DNA from: Arthrobacter silvisoli
Lineage (GTDB): Bacteria; Actinomycetota; Actinomycetes; Actinomycetales; Micrococcaceae
Assembly (NCBI RefSeq): GCF_003369445.1
Contig: NZ_QRCU01000041.1
Span: 61,608-125,607, forward strand
Length of the DNA: 64,000 nucleotides
Direction: 5' to 3'
A program made the position numbers and the translations under genes. Positions 57,313-64,000 of this stretch are shown here, in pieces. The notes below the pieces were generated by a model. It did not search any database. It saw only the letters and a list, made by a program, of their open reading frames with translations, and was not told the origin of the DNA. Numbering within the stretch: position 1 is the stretch's first letter; each line of letters begins with the position of its first letter.

Positions 57313-57351
57313 TGCAAGCGTTTCCAGAATCTCCGCGATCCTGCCTAGAAT
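57313..57351 (+). promoter_or_regulatory. LacI-type operator O2 and leaderless promoter of the α-glucosidase gene
   Basis: TGCAAGCGTTTCCA (57313-57326) is a second, imperfect CG-centred operator, 85 bp from O1. The -10 TAGAAT (57346-57351) lies five bases before the ATG, so the transcript probably starts at or next to the start codon. No good ribosome-binding site is present, which supports a leaderless mRNA. Confidence 0.65.
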
Positions 57352-57356
57352 GCACC

Positions 57357-59099
57357 ATGTCTATCACCACATTCGCGGCATCCCCGGCATCCGGCGTCGC
57401 CGCAGAGCACCCCGCACTCGGCCCGCTGACGCACGTCCATGCCGCGGACTCCGACGACTCCTGGTGGCGTTCGGCCGTCATCTACCAGATCTACCCGCGG
57501 TCCTTCCGCGACGCGTCCGGCGACGGCGTGGGCGACCTCCCCGGCATCACCGCCGAACTGCACCACATCGCCGAACTGGGCGCGGACGCCGTCTGGCTTT
57601 CCCCGTTCTACGCGTCCCCGCAACGCGACGGTGGTTACGACGTCGCCGACTACTGCGCAGTGGACCCCCTTTTCGGAACGCTTGAGGACTTCGAGCACCT
57701 GAGCGCGCGTGCGCGGGACCTTGGCCTGCGCGTCATCGTGGACCTCGTCCCGAACCACTGTTCCTCCGAGCACCGGCTGTTCCAGGCCGCCCTTGCCGCG
57801 GCACCCGGAAGCCCCGAGCGGGAGTGCTTCATCTTCCGCGACGGCCGCGGCGAAGGCGGCGAACTGCCGCCCAACAACTGGCAGTCCCACTTCGGCGGGA
57901 GCGCCTGGACCCGCATCACCGAGGCCGACGGCACCCCCGGCCAGTGGTACCTGCACCTCTTCGACTCCAGCCAGCCGGACTTCAACTGGGACAACCCCGC
58001 GGTTGCCGCCGAGTTCGAGCGGATCCTGCGCTTCTGGCTGGACCGCGGCGTGGCAGGCTTCCGGGTAGACGTCTCCCACGCGCTCGTCAAGGCCCCCGGC
58101 CTGCCGGACTGGGGCGGACGGGCCGACGGCGGCTCCTCCGACGGCTTCCCCAGCCACGAGGCGCCCATGTTCGGCCAGCCGGCCCTGCACGACATCTACA
58201 GCCGCTGGCGCGAGGTGCTCGCGGAGTACGGCGACGACCGCATCCTCTGTGCCGAAGCCAACGTGGACCCGATCGAACGCATGGCCGCCTGGGTAGCCCC
58301 GGGCCAGCAGCACCAGGCCTTCAACTTCCCGTTCCTGGCCTCGCCGTTTGCGGCAGAGCCGCTCCGTTCGGTGGTGAGCCGGTCGCTGGCGGCGTTCGAC
58401 GCCGTCGGCGCTCCCACCACCTGGGTGCTCTCCAACCACGACGTCGTCCGGCACGCCAGCCGCCTCGGCCTGGCCGACCCCGGGCAGGGGCTGGGCGACG
58501 GCATCGGCCCGGACCAGCCGCAGCCGGACACCGCCCTCGGCCGCCGCCGGGCGCGTGCCGCGAGCCTCTTCATGCTCGCGTTGCCGGGCAGCTCCTACCT
58601 CTATCAGGGCGAGGAGCTCGGCCTTCCGGACAACACGGCCATTCCGGCCGAACGGCGTCAGGACCCGACGTTCCACCGCACGGGCGGCGCCCGGGTGGGC
58701 CGCGACGGCTGCCGCGTGCCGCTCCCCTGGCGCGCCGGGGAAGCAGCACACGGCTTCAGCGCGACGGGCATGAGCTGGCTGCCCCAGCCCCGCGACTGGG
58801 ACGTCCTCGCCCGTGACGTCCAGGCCGCTGACCCTGCCTCGCACCTGTCCATCTACCGCCGTGCGCTGGAGCTGCGCCGGGAGCTCGGTCTGGGCGCCGG
58901 TTCCCTGGCTTGGGCGGAGTCATGGTGCCGTCACGGAGTACTTGCCTTCGTCAATGGCACTATTCTGGTGATGCTGAACCTCGGCGACGAGTATCTGGAA
59001 CTGCCGGACCTCGACGTCCTGCTAAGCAGCCAGCGCAAGGACGGGCGGGTCCTCGCCCCGGGCGAGGCCGCATGGCTCAGCCTCGAGCCGCAGGCCTGA
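57357..59099 (+). CDS. GH13 α-glucosidase
   Basis: 580 residues. Barrel motifs: SAVIYQIYPRSFRDASGDGVGDLPGI (in parts), region I DLVPNHCSSEH, nucleophile GFRVDVSH (Asp 238), acid/base LCAEANVDP (Glu 300) and LSNHDVVRHA (Asp 362). The GDGVGDLPGI block marks the oligo-1,6-/α-glucosidase group (GH13 subfamilies acting on short α-glucosides such as maltose, isomaltose or trehalulose). Cytoplasmic. The ATG at 57357 is the best start, probably on a leaderless message. Cotranscribed with the LacI gene 19 bp downstream. Confidence 0.9.
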   Translation: MSITTFAASPASGVAAEHPALGPLTHVHAADSDDSWWRSAVIYQIYPRSFRDASGDGVGDLPGITAELHHIAELGADAVWLSPFYASPQRDGGYDVADYCAVDPLFGTLEDFEHLSARARDLGLRVIVDLVPNHCSSEHRLFQAALAAAPGSPERECFIFRDGRGEGGELPPNNWQSHFGGSAWTRITEADGTPGQWYLHLFDSSQPDFNWDNPAVAAEFERILRFWLDRGVAGFRVDVSHALVKAPGLPDWGGRADGGSSDGFPSHEAPMFGQPALHDIYSRWREVLAEYGDDRILCAEANVDPIERMAAWVAPGQQHQAFNFPFLASPFAAEPLRSVVSRSLAAFDAVGAPTTWVLSNHDVVRHASRLGLADPGQGLGDGIGPDQPQPDTALGRRRARAASLFMLALPGSSYLYQGEELGLPDNTAIPAERRQDPTFHRTGGARVGRDGCRVPLPWRAGEAAHGFSATGMSWLPQPRDWDVLARDVQAADPASHLSIYRRALELRRELGLGAGSLAWAESWCRHGVLAFVNGTILVMLNLGDEYLELPDLDVLLSSQRKDGRVLAPGEAAWLSLEPQA

Positions 59100-59118
59100 G
59101 CACGGAGAACCACTAGGG

Positions 59119-60147
59119 ATGGAGACAGCTGTGAGCGTGAGCATCCGCGATGTCGCGCAATCAGCCGGCGTTTCCATGGCCACGGTGTCCCGCGCCCTGA
59201 GCGGGCGCGGGAACGTGTCCGAACGCAGCCGCCAGCGCGTCCTCGACGCCGCGGCCGAACTCGGGTTCGTCCCGTCCTACAACGCCGCCAGCCTTGCCTC
59301 CGGACGGACCCGGAACATCGGTGTCATGCTGCCCACCGTGCAGCGCTGGTTCTTCTCAAGTGTCTTGGAGGGCGCCTCCGGCGCCCTCCTCGAGGCCGGC
59401 TACGACCTCACCCTCTACACCACGGGCGAGGGGCCCGGACAGCGCCACAGCGTCCTGAACGATTTCCTCCTCCGCCAACGGCTCGACGGCGTGGTGGCTG
59501 TTTCGCTTGAACTCTCGCCGGAGGAAGTGGAACAGCTCCTGCGCGTGAAGCGTCCGCTGGTGGGCCTGGGCGGGCCCATCCAAGGCGTCGCCACCCTGCA
59601 CATCGACGACGTCGAAACCGCCCGCCGCGCCACCCAGCACCTGATCAACCTCGGCCACCGGGACATCGCCCACCTGAGCGGTTCGCCGGAATTCGAGCGC
59701 GACTTCGCCCTGCCGGTCAGCAGGCGGGTGGGTTTCGAAACCGCGATGAGCGAGGCCGGCGTCGCCGTCCGGCCGGAATGGCTGATGCACACCGACTTCA
59801 CGGTTGCCGGCTCGCACGCGGTGGCCAAGCGCCTGCTCGCAGCACCGTCCGGACGTCCGACGGCGGTCTTCGCCGCTTCGGACGAGATGGCGATCGGCGT
59901 CATCACCGCCGCCCAGGAGCTCGGCCTGCGGGTGCCGCATGACCTCTCCGTGATCGGGATCGACGGGCATGAGCTCGGCGAAGTGTTCGGCCTCACCACC
60001 TTTGACCAGGCGCCGCGCCGGCAGGGAGCCGACGCCGTCCGCATGCTGTTGCGCCAGCTCGACGGCGATGCCGCACCCCAGAGTGCCATCCTGGAGCCCG
60101 AGTTCGTCGTACGACGGAGTACTGCAACCCCGCCGCAGCCGCGCTGA
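59119..60147 (+). CDS. LacI family regulator of the maltodextrin-type locus
   Basis: 342 residues. N-terminal HTH and hinge helix (about 8-60) with SIRDVAQSAGVSMATVSRALSG and LASGRTRNIGVMLP, then a periplasmic-binding-like ligand domain with VFAASDEMAIGVI and LSVIGIDGHELGEVFGLTT. It probably represses both arms through GGAAACGTTTCC-type operators and is released by an α-glucoside. It lies behind the α-glucosidase gene, 19 bp apart, so it also controls its own level. Confidence 0.92.
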   Translation: METAVSVSIRDVAQSAGVSMATVSRALSGRGNVSERSRQRVLDAAAELGFVPSYNAASLASGRTRNIGVMLPTVQRWFFSSVLEGASGALLEAGYDLTLYTTGEGPGQRHSVLNDFLLRQRLDGVVAVSLELSPEEVEQLLRVKRPLVGLGGPIQGVATLHIDDVETARRATQHLINLGHRDIAHLSGSPEFERDFALPVSRRVGFETAMSEAGVAVRPEWLMHTDFTVAGSHAVAKRLLAAPSGRPTAVFAASDEMAIGVITAAQELGLRVPHDLSVIGIDGHELGEVFGLTTFDQAPRRQGADAVRMLLRQLDGDAAPQSAILEPEFVVRRSTATPPQPR

Positions 60148-60174
60148 CGCCCCGGACGCTCTCGGCGTGACGGA

Positions 60175-60768
60175 CTAGCGGGGAAGGCCCTCGGAGTCGC
60201 GGTCCTGGGCCGGAGCGAGTTCGCGTTCCATGGTGAGTTCCCGCTTGACCGCGTCGCCGGCTTTCGCGACGTCTTTCGGCCGCGAACGGTCCTGGGGGAA
60301 CGGCCGCGATTCACCATTGAACCCGAAGCCATGGCGGAGGTAGAACGCCTTGGCCCGTTCGTTATCTTCATGCACGCCGAGTTCCAGGACAGCTGCGCCG
60401 AGTTCGCTGCGGGCCACCCTGCAGGCTTCCCCAAGCAGTTCTTCGGCCAGTCCCAGGCCGCGGTAGGCCGGAGCAACGTAGACGCTGAGGAGGATCGCCC
60501 GGCGCGGCTCCTCCGGTTTCCGGGGTTCCTTGAGCGCCACGCGCATGAGACCGCGGACCCGCGGATCGTCCGCGCCGCCGTCGGCCAGCAGTGTGATGTT
60601 CGAGCCGCTGGACATCATGGCCGCCCGTTCCTGCCATTGAGTATCGGTCTGGCGCCGGGCCGCCGACAGCGTCTCGAGGTACGCCAAGGGGCTGTCCGCG
60701 AGCATCTCAAGCCGGACCGCCCGCAGCAGTTCCCAGTCCACGCGCGCCAGGCGGCGGATGTTAGCCAC
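60175..60768 (-). CDS. GNAT family N-acetyltransferase
   Basis: 197 residues. The acetyl-CoA-binding motif A is SVYVAPAYRGLGLAEELLGEA (in parts), with RGLGLAEELL the pyrophosphate-binding loop; motif B is LGVHEDNERAKAFYLRHGFGFNG. Starts at GTG 60766-60768, overlapping the SRPBCC stop by eight bases, so the genes are coupled. The acyl acceptor is unknown. The C-terminal tail is charged and may be disordered. Confidence 0.85.
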   Translation of the reverse strand: MANIRRLARVDWELLRAVRLEMLADSPLAYLETLSAARRQTDTQWQERAAMMSSGSNITLLADGGADDPRVRGLMRVALKEPRKPEEPRRAILLSVYVAPAYRGLGLAEELLGEACRVARSELGAAVLELGVHEDNERAKAFYLRHGFGFNGESRPFPQDRSRPKDVAKAGDAVKRELTMERELAPAQDRDSEGLPR

Positions 60769-61258
60769 CGGCGCCGCCCATAAAGCGAACGAAGCGCTCC
60801 AGGACACCGGGCCAGCCTTCCTCATACGAGGCGCGGGTACCCGCCGGGTCTTCCGCGCCCTCCCAGCCCTCGTGGACGAGGCGGACTTCGGTCCCGCCAT
60901 CGACCGTGCGAAAAGCCACCCGCAGTTCGGTGGACCACAAGGCAGTGCTCGCCGGATACCAGCTGGCGTGGAAGGACAGCGGCGGCTGCCAGTCGTCAAT
61001 AGTGCCCCACACGCTGGTTCGGCCGTCCTCCGCCGTTTCCAGGATCAGGTTCTCCTCGAACTCCACGTGCGAGCCCGCCCCATAGACGCTGTGTTCCTCC
61101 AACGGCCACCACAGGTGCGGATGGTCGGTGAAACCCATGAAGGCGTGTGCCACCGGTGCCGGAACAACGACGGTGAAGACGAGAGGTTCCAGATCGACGG
61201 GCTGGCCGTCCCGGAACGGACCCGGTCCGGGGTGGCTGAAAAGGCTGTCCATGGGCAT
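60761..61258 (-). CDS. SRPBCC (AHSA1-type) domain protein
   Basis: 165 residues with the Bet v1-like layout: FTVVVPAPVAHAFMGFTDHPHLWWPLEEHSVYG at the start, GSHVEFEENLILE, WGTIDDWQPPLSFHASWYP, TEVRLVHEGWEG, and a C-terminal helix GWPGVLERFVRFMG. This resembles the activator-of-Hsp90-like subgroup, which binds hydrophobic ligands; function unknown. ATG at 61258 chosen; TTG at 61261 and ATG at 61252 are possible. In operon with the GNAT gene. Confidence 0.8.
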   Translation of the reverse strand: MPMDSLFSHPGPGPFRDGQPVDLEPLVFTVVVPAPVAHAFMGFTDHPHLWWPLEEHSVYGAGSHVEFEENLILETAEDGRTSVWGTIDDWQPPLSFHASWYPASTALWSTELRVAFRTVDGGTEVRLVHEGWEGAEDPAGTRASYEEGWPGVLERFVRFMGGAGG

Positions 61259-61483
61259 CAACTCTACCGGGGCCAGCCGCGCACGGCAGGTGGTGGGAGA
61301 CCGGATGGGCAGTGCTCACCATTGGCACTCCCGAACGCCGCTGCCAGACTCGCAATCAAGAGCGAAGCACCACTTGGCGGCTGTGTTCCTGGCCGTGAAC
61401 GAAACCGCCAGGACGTCGCCGGCTCATTTCGGGGGCCATCGGCTCCGTGCCCGTCATCGGGTCACCGCAGACAGGAGAATCAC

Positions 61484-62521
61484 ATGTGCAATGAACACTT
61501 TGGCGCCAGGCAGGCGGCTGCCGTGCCGGGCAAACCGCTGAATACACCGGGCATCGCGCTGAACCGCAGGCTCTTCCTCGGCGGCACCGCAGCGGCGGCC
61601 GTGGGCGGGCTCAGCCTGCTGGGCGCCGGACCCGCGGCCGCGGCAACGTCGCAGAACGGATGGCCGGCGTCGACCAGCGTTCCCCTGGGCACCTTGACCG
61701 TCGGCGCCGTGACCTTTCCCCAGGGTGTGCGTACCGGGGCACCGCACACAATCCTCGGCTACGTTGCACGCCGCTTCAACAACGAGGTCGAAACGCTCCG
61801 GAAGGGCGAGTGCTGGGGCTACAACTTCCGGAAGATCAGCGGGAGCACATCCTATTCAAACCACGCCAGCGGCACGGCCATCGACGTCAACGCGCCCGAA
61901 CACTTCCTTGGCGCCTCCGGCACCTTCAGTGCGTCCCAGGTCCGTGCGATCCGAGCCATCCTATCGACGTGCGACGGCGTGGTCCGCTGGGGAGGCGACT
62001 ACAGCAGGCGCAAGGACGAGATGCACTTTGAACTGGTCAAGGGCCCCGCCGACCCCGCGGTCGCGGCGCTGGCCCGCAAGCTCGGAGGCGGCTCCTCCAC
62101 TCCCCCGCCGGCTCCCTCCACTCCCGCCTGGCGGGTGGTCCGCCGCGGGCAGCAGGGCTACTTCGTGACAGCGTTGCAGCGGCTGCTCCGCCAGCACGGC
62201 CGTCCGCTGACCGTCGACGGCACCTTCGGTTCCGGTACCGAGGCCCAGGTCGTCGCGTTCCAAAAATCCCGGAGCCTGGCAGCCGACGGCATCGTTGGAG
62301 CAAAGACGTGGACCGCGCTGCAGGTCACGCGCAAGGAAGGCAACGCCGGCCACGCAGTCTTCGGGCTCCAACACTGCGTCAGCGCCAAGGGTTTCGGCAC
62401 GGCGCAGGATGGCATATTCGGGCCGAAGACCGCGGCCGCCATTCTTGCCTTCCAGCGTTCCCGCAGCCTCGCTGCCGACGGCGTGGTGGGTCCGCGCACA
62501 TGGGCCGCACTCGTCGCCTGA
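61484..62521 (+). CDS. Tat-exported M15-type peptidase with two peptidoglycan-binding domains
   Basis: 345 residues. Twin-arginine signal LNRRLFLGGTAAAAVGG (about 26-55), an M15-type D-Ala-D-Ala carboxypeptidase/endopeptidase domain with zinc ligands in SNHASGTAIDVNAPEH (His 127, Asp 134) and DEMHFEL (His 181), and two PG_binding_1 repeats each ending SRSLAADGIVGAKTW or SRSLAADGVVGPRTW. It should cut peptidoglycan stem peptides outside the cell. AGGAG precedes the ATG by six bases. It stands alone. Confidence 0.9.
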   Translation: MCNEHFGARQAAAVPGKPLNTPGIALNRRLFLGGTAAAAVGGLSLLGAGPAAAATSQNGWPASTSVPLGTLTVGAVTFPQGVRTGAPHTILGYVARRFNNEVETLRKGECWGYNFRKISGSTSYSNHASGTAIDVNAPEHFLGASGTFSASQVRAIRAILSTCDGVVRWGGDYSRRKDEMHFELVKGPADPAVAALARKLGGGSSTPPPAPSTPAWRVVRRGQQGYFVTALQRLLRQHGRPLTVDGTFGSGTEAQVVAFQKSRSLAADGIVGAKTWTALQVTRKEGNAGHAVFGLQHCVSAKGFGTAQDGIFGPKTAAAILAFQRSRSLAADGVVGPRTWAALVA

Positions 62522-62573
62522 ACCATTCACCCGTCGCGCCAGGCGCCCCTTGCCCTGGGCAGGAGCAGCAGGG

Positions 62574-63593
62574 TCAGCGCCAGAATCCGGCGAGCCGACC
62601 GGCGAGGGCCATGCCTTGCTCGTAGCCGGCCCGTGCCGCGGCCGGACGAAGAGACAGATCCATGGCGTTGGCGCCGAACATGTGCTCCGCGGCTTCCTCC
62701 GGGAGGATCGTCTCGACCTTGCTGCCGCCTGCGCGAAGCTCGTCAAGCTGTAGTGCGAGCTGCATGCCCCAATCCAACGGCGTCCTGGTCCTGCCACCGA
62801 ACGGAGACAGTACCAGGACGCGCTTGTATCCAGCCGCCAGATCGGCATTTTCGTTGCGTCGGTAACCGCCGTCAATGTAACTGCTGTCCCCGATCCTGTA
62901 GGCAAAGCCGCTGGCACAGCTGGCGGCAACGGCGTCCGCCAGGTCCACCCCGCTCTCCCGGTCGAAAACGACCGGCGCCCCGGACTTGGCCTCGACAGCC
63001 GTGATAAGCAGCATTCGCTGCGGCCAGCCCTGGCTGGGAAGCCGCGATGCGACAGTTGCCCGCCATCGCGTTTGTACGGAGTCGTCCGAGGCCGCGGCCA
63101 TGCCGAGGGCCGCGGCGCCCATTCTGCGCCTCATGTCGGCGGCGTCTCCGGCCGCGGCGATGATCTTGCCTGTTCTCTCCAGGTGGTCATTCACCGAACT
63201 GCCCGGAGGACGTCCATGGCCGGCGCCAGCCGGACCGGCGAGCTGCTGCTTGGTCCCTTGCTGCCCGGTGCCTTGCTGAGGTGGCACCGCCAGGGTGGCA
63301 GCAAGGAGTGCAGCCGGAGTCGCGCCGGCGATCTGGGCCGCAGCAGTCGATCCGGCCGACGTTCCGATGACCAGCTCGGCTTGGGTCACGTCCAGCCCGG
63401 CGTCAAACAGGCCGGCGATGATGCCGATCAGCCAGGCATTGCCGGTCGACCCGCCGCCGCCAAGGACCAGTGCCGGCTCGCCCGCCGCGGCCACCCGCGC
63501 CGTGGCGTCCAGTTGAGCCTTGTCTTGGCCCAGGCTGCTTTGCTCGGAGTTCGTCCACGCAAGGTGCGGGGTTGAAGAAGGTGTTGTGTTCAC
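62574..63593 (-). CDS. Patatin-like phospholipase
   Basis: 339 residues. Oxyanion-hole glycines ALVLGGGGSTGNAWLIG (about 41-57), nucleophile elbow VIGTSAGST (Ser 79) and the catalytic aspartate in SSYIDGGYRRNENADL (Asp 241) form the patatin Ser-Asp dyad. The middle (about 103-135) is a Gln/Gly/Pro-rich low-complexity insert. Likely a cytoplasmic or membrane-associated acyl hydrolase. The GTG at 63591-63593 has AAAGGCG upstream. A 20-codon ORF with a far better ribosome site lies 45 bases upstream on the same strand. Confidence 0.87.
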   Translation of the reverse strand: MNTTPSSTPHLAWTNSEQSSLGQDKAQLDATARVAAAGEPALVLGGGGSTGNAWLIGIIAGLFDAGLDVTQAELVIGTSAGSTAAAQIAGATPAALLAATLAVPPQQGTGQQGTKQQLAGPAGAGHGRPPGSSVNDHLERTGKIIAAAGDAADMRRRMGAAALGMAAASDDSVQTRWRATVASRLPSQGWPQRMLLITAVEAKSGAPVVFDRESGVDLADAVAASCASGFAYRIGDSSYIDGGYRRNENADLAAGYKRVLVLSPFGGRTRTPLDWGMQLALQLDELRAGGSKVETILPEEAAEHMFGANAMDLSLRPAAARAGYEQGMALAGRLAGFWR

Positions 63594-63638
63594 GGGAGTC
63601 GCCTTTCGCGGATTACCTGTTGGCGCTCCCTGTAGCGA

Positions 63639-63701
63639 CTACGTCAGTCGCGCGGCGATCGTGGACTGCAGGGGAGCACCCGTTACTGATACTGCGTTCA
63701 T
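63639..63701 (-). CDS. 20-residue upstream ORF before the patatin-like gene
   Basis: ATG at 63699-63701, stop TAG at 63639-63641, encoding MNAVSVTGAPLQSTIAARLT. It is preceded by AGGAGGTGA, the best Shine-Dalgarno sequence in this part of the window, eight bases away. The patatin-like gene starts 45 bases after its stop. It could be a leader peptide or a translated small protein; its product resembles nothing I recognise. Confidence 0.5.
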   Translation of the reverse strand: MNAVSVTGAPLQSTIAARLT

Positions 63702-63875
63702 GGGGCTCACCTCCTGCTATGGATCACGATCACGGGAATAGTCGCACACCAGCGCAGTAAAGCGCAATCCGTCTGGATCCCAGTGTCGTGGAACACCGGA
63801 CCTGTTCCTCCACCTGAGGCTGGCGGACAGCATGGGATAGCTCTGTCGTGGCGCGTCGGTTGTGTGTTAAATGGC

Positions 63876-63906
63876 TCAGGCCCCGACATTCGTTGTCAGG
63901 GCCTGA
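63876..63906 (-). terminator. Terminator downstream of the 5S rRNA
   Basis: TCAGGCCCCGACA pairs with TGTCAGGGCCTGA (one C-A mismatch) around a short TTCGT loop; ATTTAAC follows on the minus strand. It lies 12 bp after the 5S 3' end and probably ends the rRNA operon. The stretch 63702-63875 shows no gene. Confidence 0.8.
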
Positions 63907-63918
63907 ACTCCAATGTAT

Positions 63919-64000
63919 GTCCGGCGGTGTCCTACTCTCCCACACCCTCCCGGGTGCAGTACCATCGGCGCTGTGGGTCTTAGCTTCCGGGTTCGGAATG
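63919..64000 (-). rRNA. 5S ribosomal RNA, 3' part
   Basis: Read on the minus strand the sequence ends GGGAGAGTAGGACACCGCC, the conserved 3' part of bacterial 5S rRNA, and contains CATTCCGAACCCGGAAGCTAAG further upstream (in parts), the conserved loop region. The 5' part lies beyond the right edge, so 23S and 16S genes are expected there. Confidence 0.95.

Overview
This window is high-GC chromosomal DNA of an actinobacterium, most likely an Arthrobacter-type member of the Micrococcaceae. The gene families support this (DUF3263 and DUF4193 proteins, a LytR C-terminal domain protein, a ThrE-type exporter, a FemX-like enzyme, an MsmX-type shared sugar ATPase), as do frequent GTG and TTG starts, short Shine-Dalgarno sequences and the absence of phage, insertion-sequence or CRISPR genes. 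The genus is an inference. Most genes are ordinary metabolic and transport genes. The least explained parts are regulatory DNA and a few secreted proteins.

Layout. 0-7.3 kb: end of a substrate-binding lipoprotein gene, a cold-shock gene, a four-copy 59-bp repeat, LytR_C and DUF3263 genes, ung, a siderophore-interacting protein, a ThrE exporter, a FemX-like transferase and a NUC1-type nuclease. 7.3-15 kb: gcvP-gcvT-gcvH-glyA-sdaA on the minus strand behind a tandem glycine riboswitch; together they take glycine through serine to pyruvate. 15-21.6 kb: a TetR regulator, an ArsR/SRPBCC pair, a thioredoxin reductase and a three-gene ferric iron ABC transporter behind a DtxR/IdeR-like iron box. 21.7-28.5 kb: an APC permease with an orphan TetR-type operator, then several secreted proteins of unknown function. 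28.5-33.1 kb: amidohydrolase, MFS transporter, ornithine-cyclodeaminase-like gene and GntR regulator, sharing three copies of the palindrome TTGGCATGCCAA. 33.4 kb: tRNA-Thr. 33.6-39.8 kb: a DsbA-like protein, otsA-otsB (trehalose), a sugar ABC ATPase and a DUF4032 protein.

39.9-51.1 kb: a second GntR regulator, a peptide-type ABC transporter in the order permease C, binding protein, permease B, two ATPases, then a cytosine-deaminase-like amidohydrolase, an MFS transporter and an FAD-linked oxidase. Four copies of a TTTGGTATACCAAA-type palindrome lie in the regulator-transporter gap and at the MFS promoter. 51.2-60.1 kb: a maltodextrin-type locus (malE-malF-malG and a GH13 enzyme on minus; GH13 alpha-glucosidase and LacI regulator on plus) with paired LacI-type operators between the divergent arms. 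It has no ATPase, so the MsmX-type ATPase at 37.2 kb is the likely partner. 60.2-64 kb: GNAT, SRPBCC, Tat-exported M15 peptidase, patatin-like lipase with a 20-codon upstream ORF, and the 3' part of a 5S rRNA gene, so an rRNA operon lies just beyond the right edge.

Main new observation: both GntR systems use paired operators whose centres are 63 bp (GntR-1 divergent promoters), 63 bp (ABC promoter) and 84 bp (MFS promoter) apart, whole numbers of DNA helical turns. The two LacI operators are 85 bp apart. This suggests looping or face-of-helix cooperativity at all four sites. Other items worth checking: a strong Shine-Dalgarno separated from the permease B start by a perfect 14-bp hairpin, a folded element between glyA and sdaA, and a small ORF before the patatin gene.
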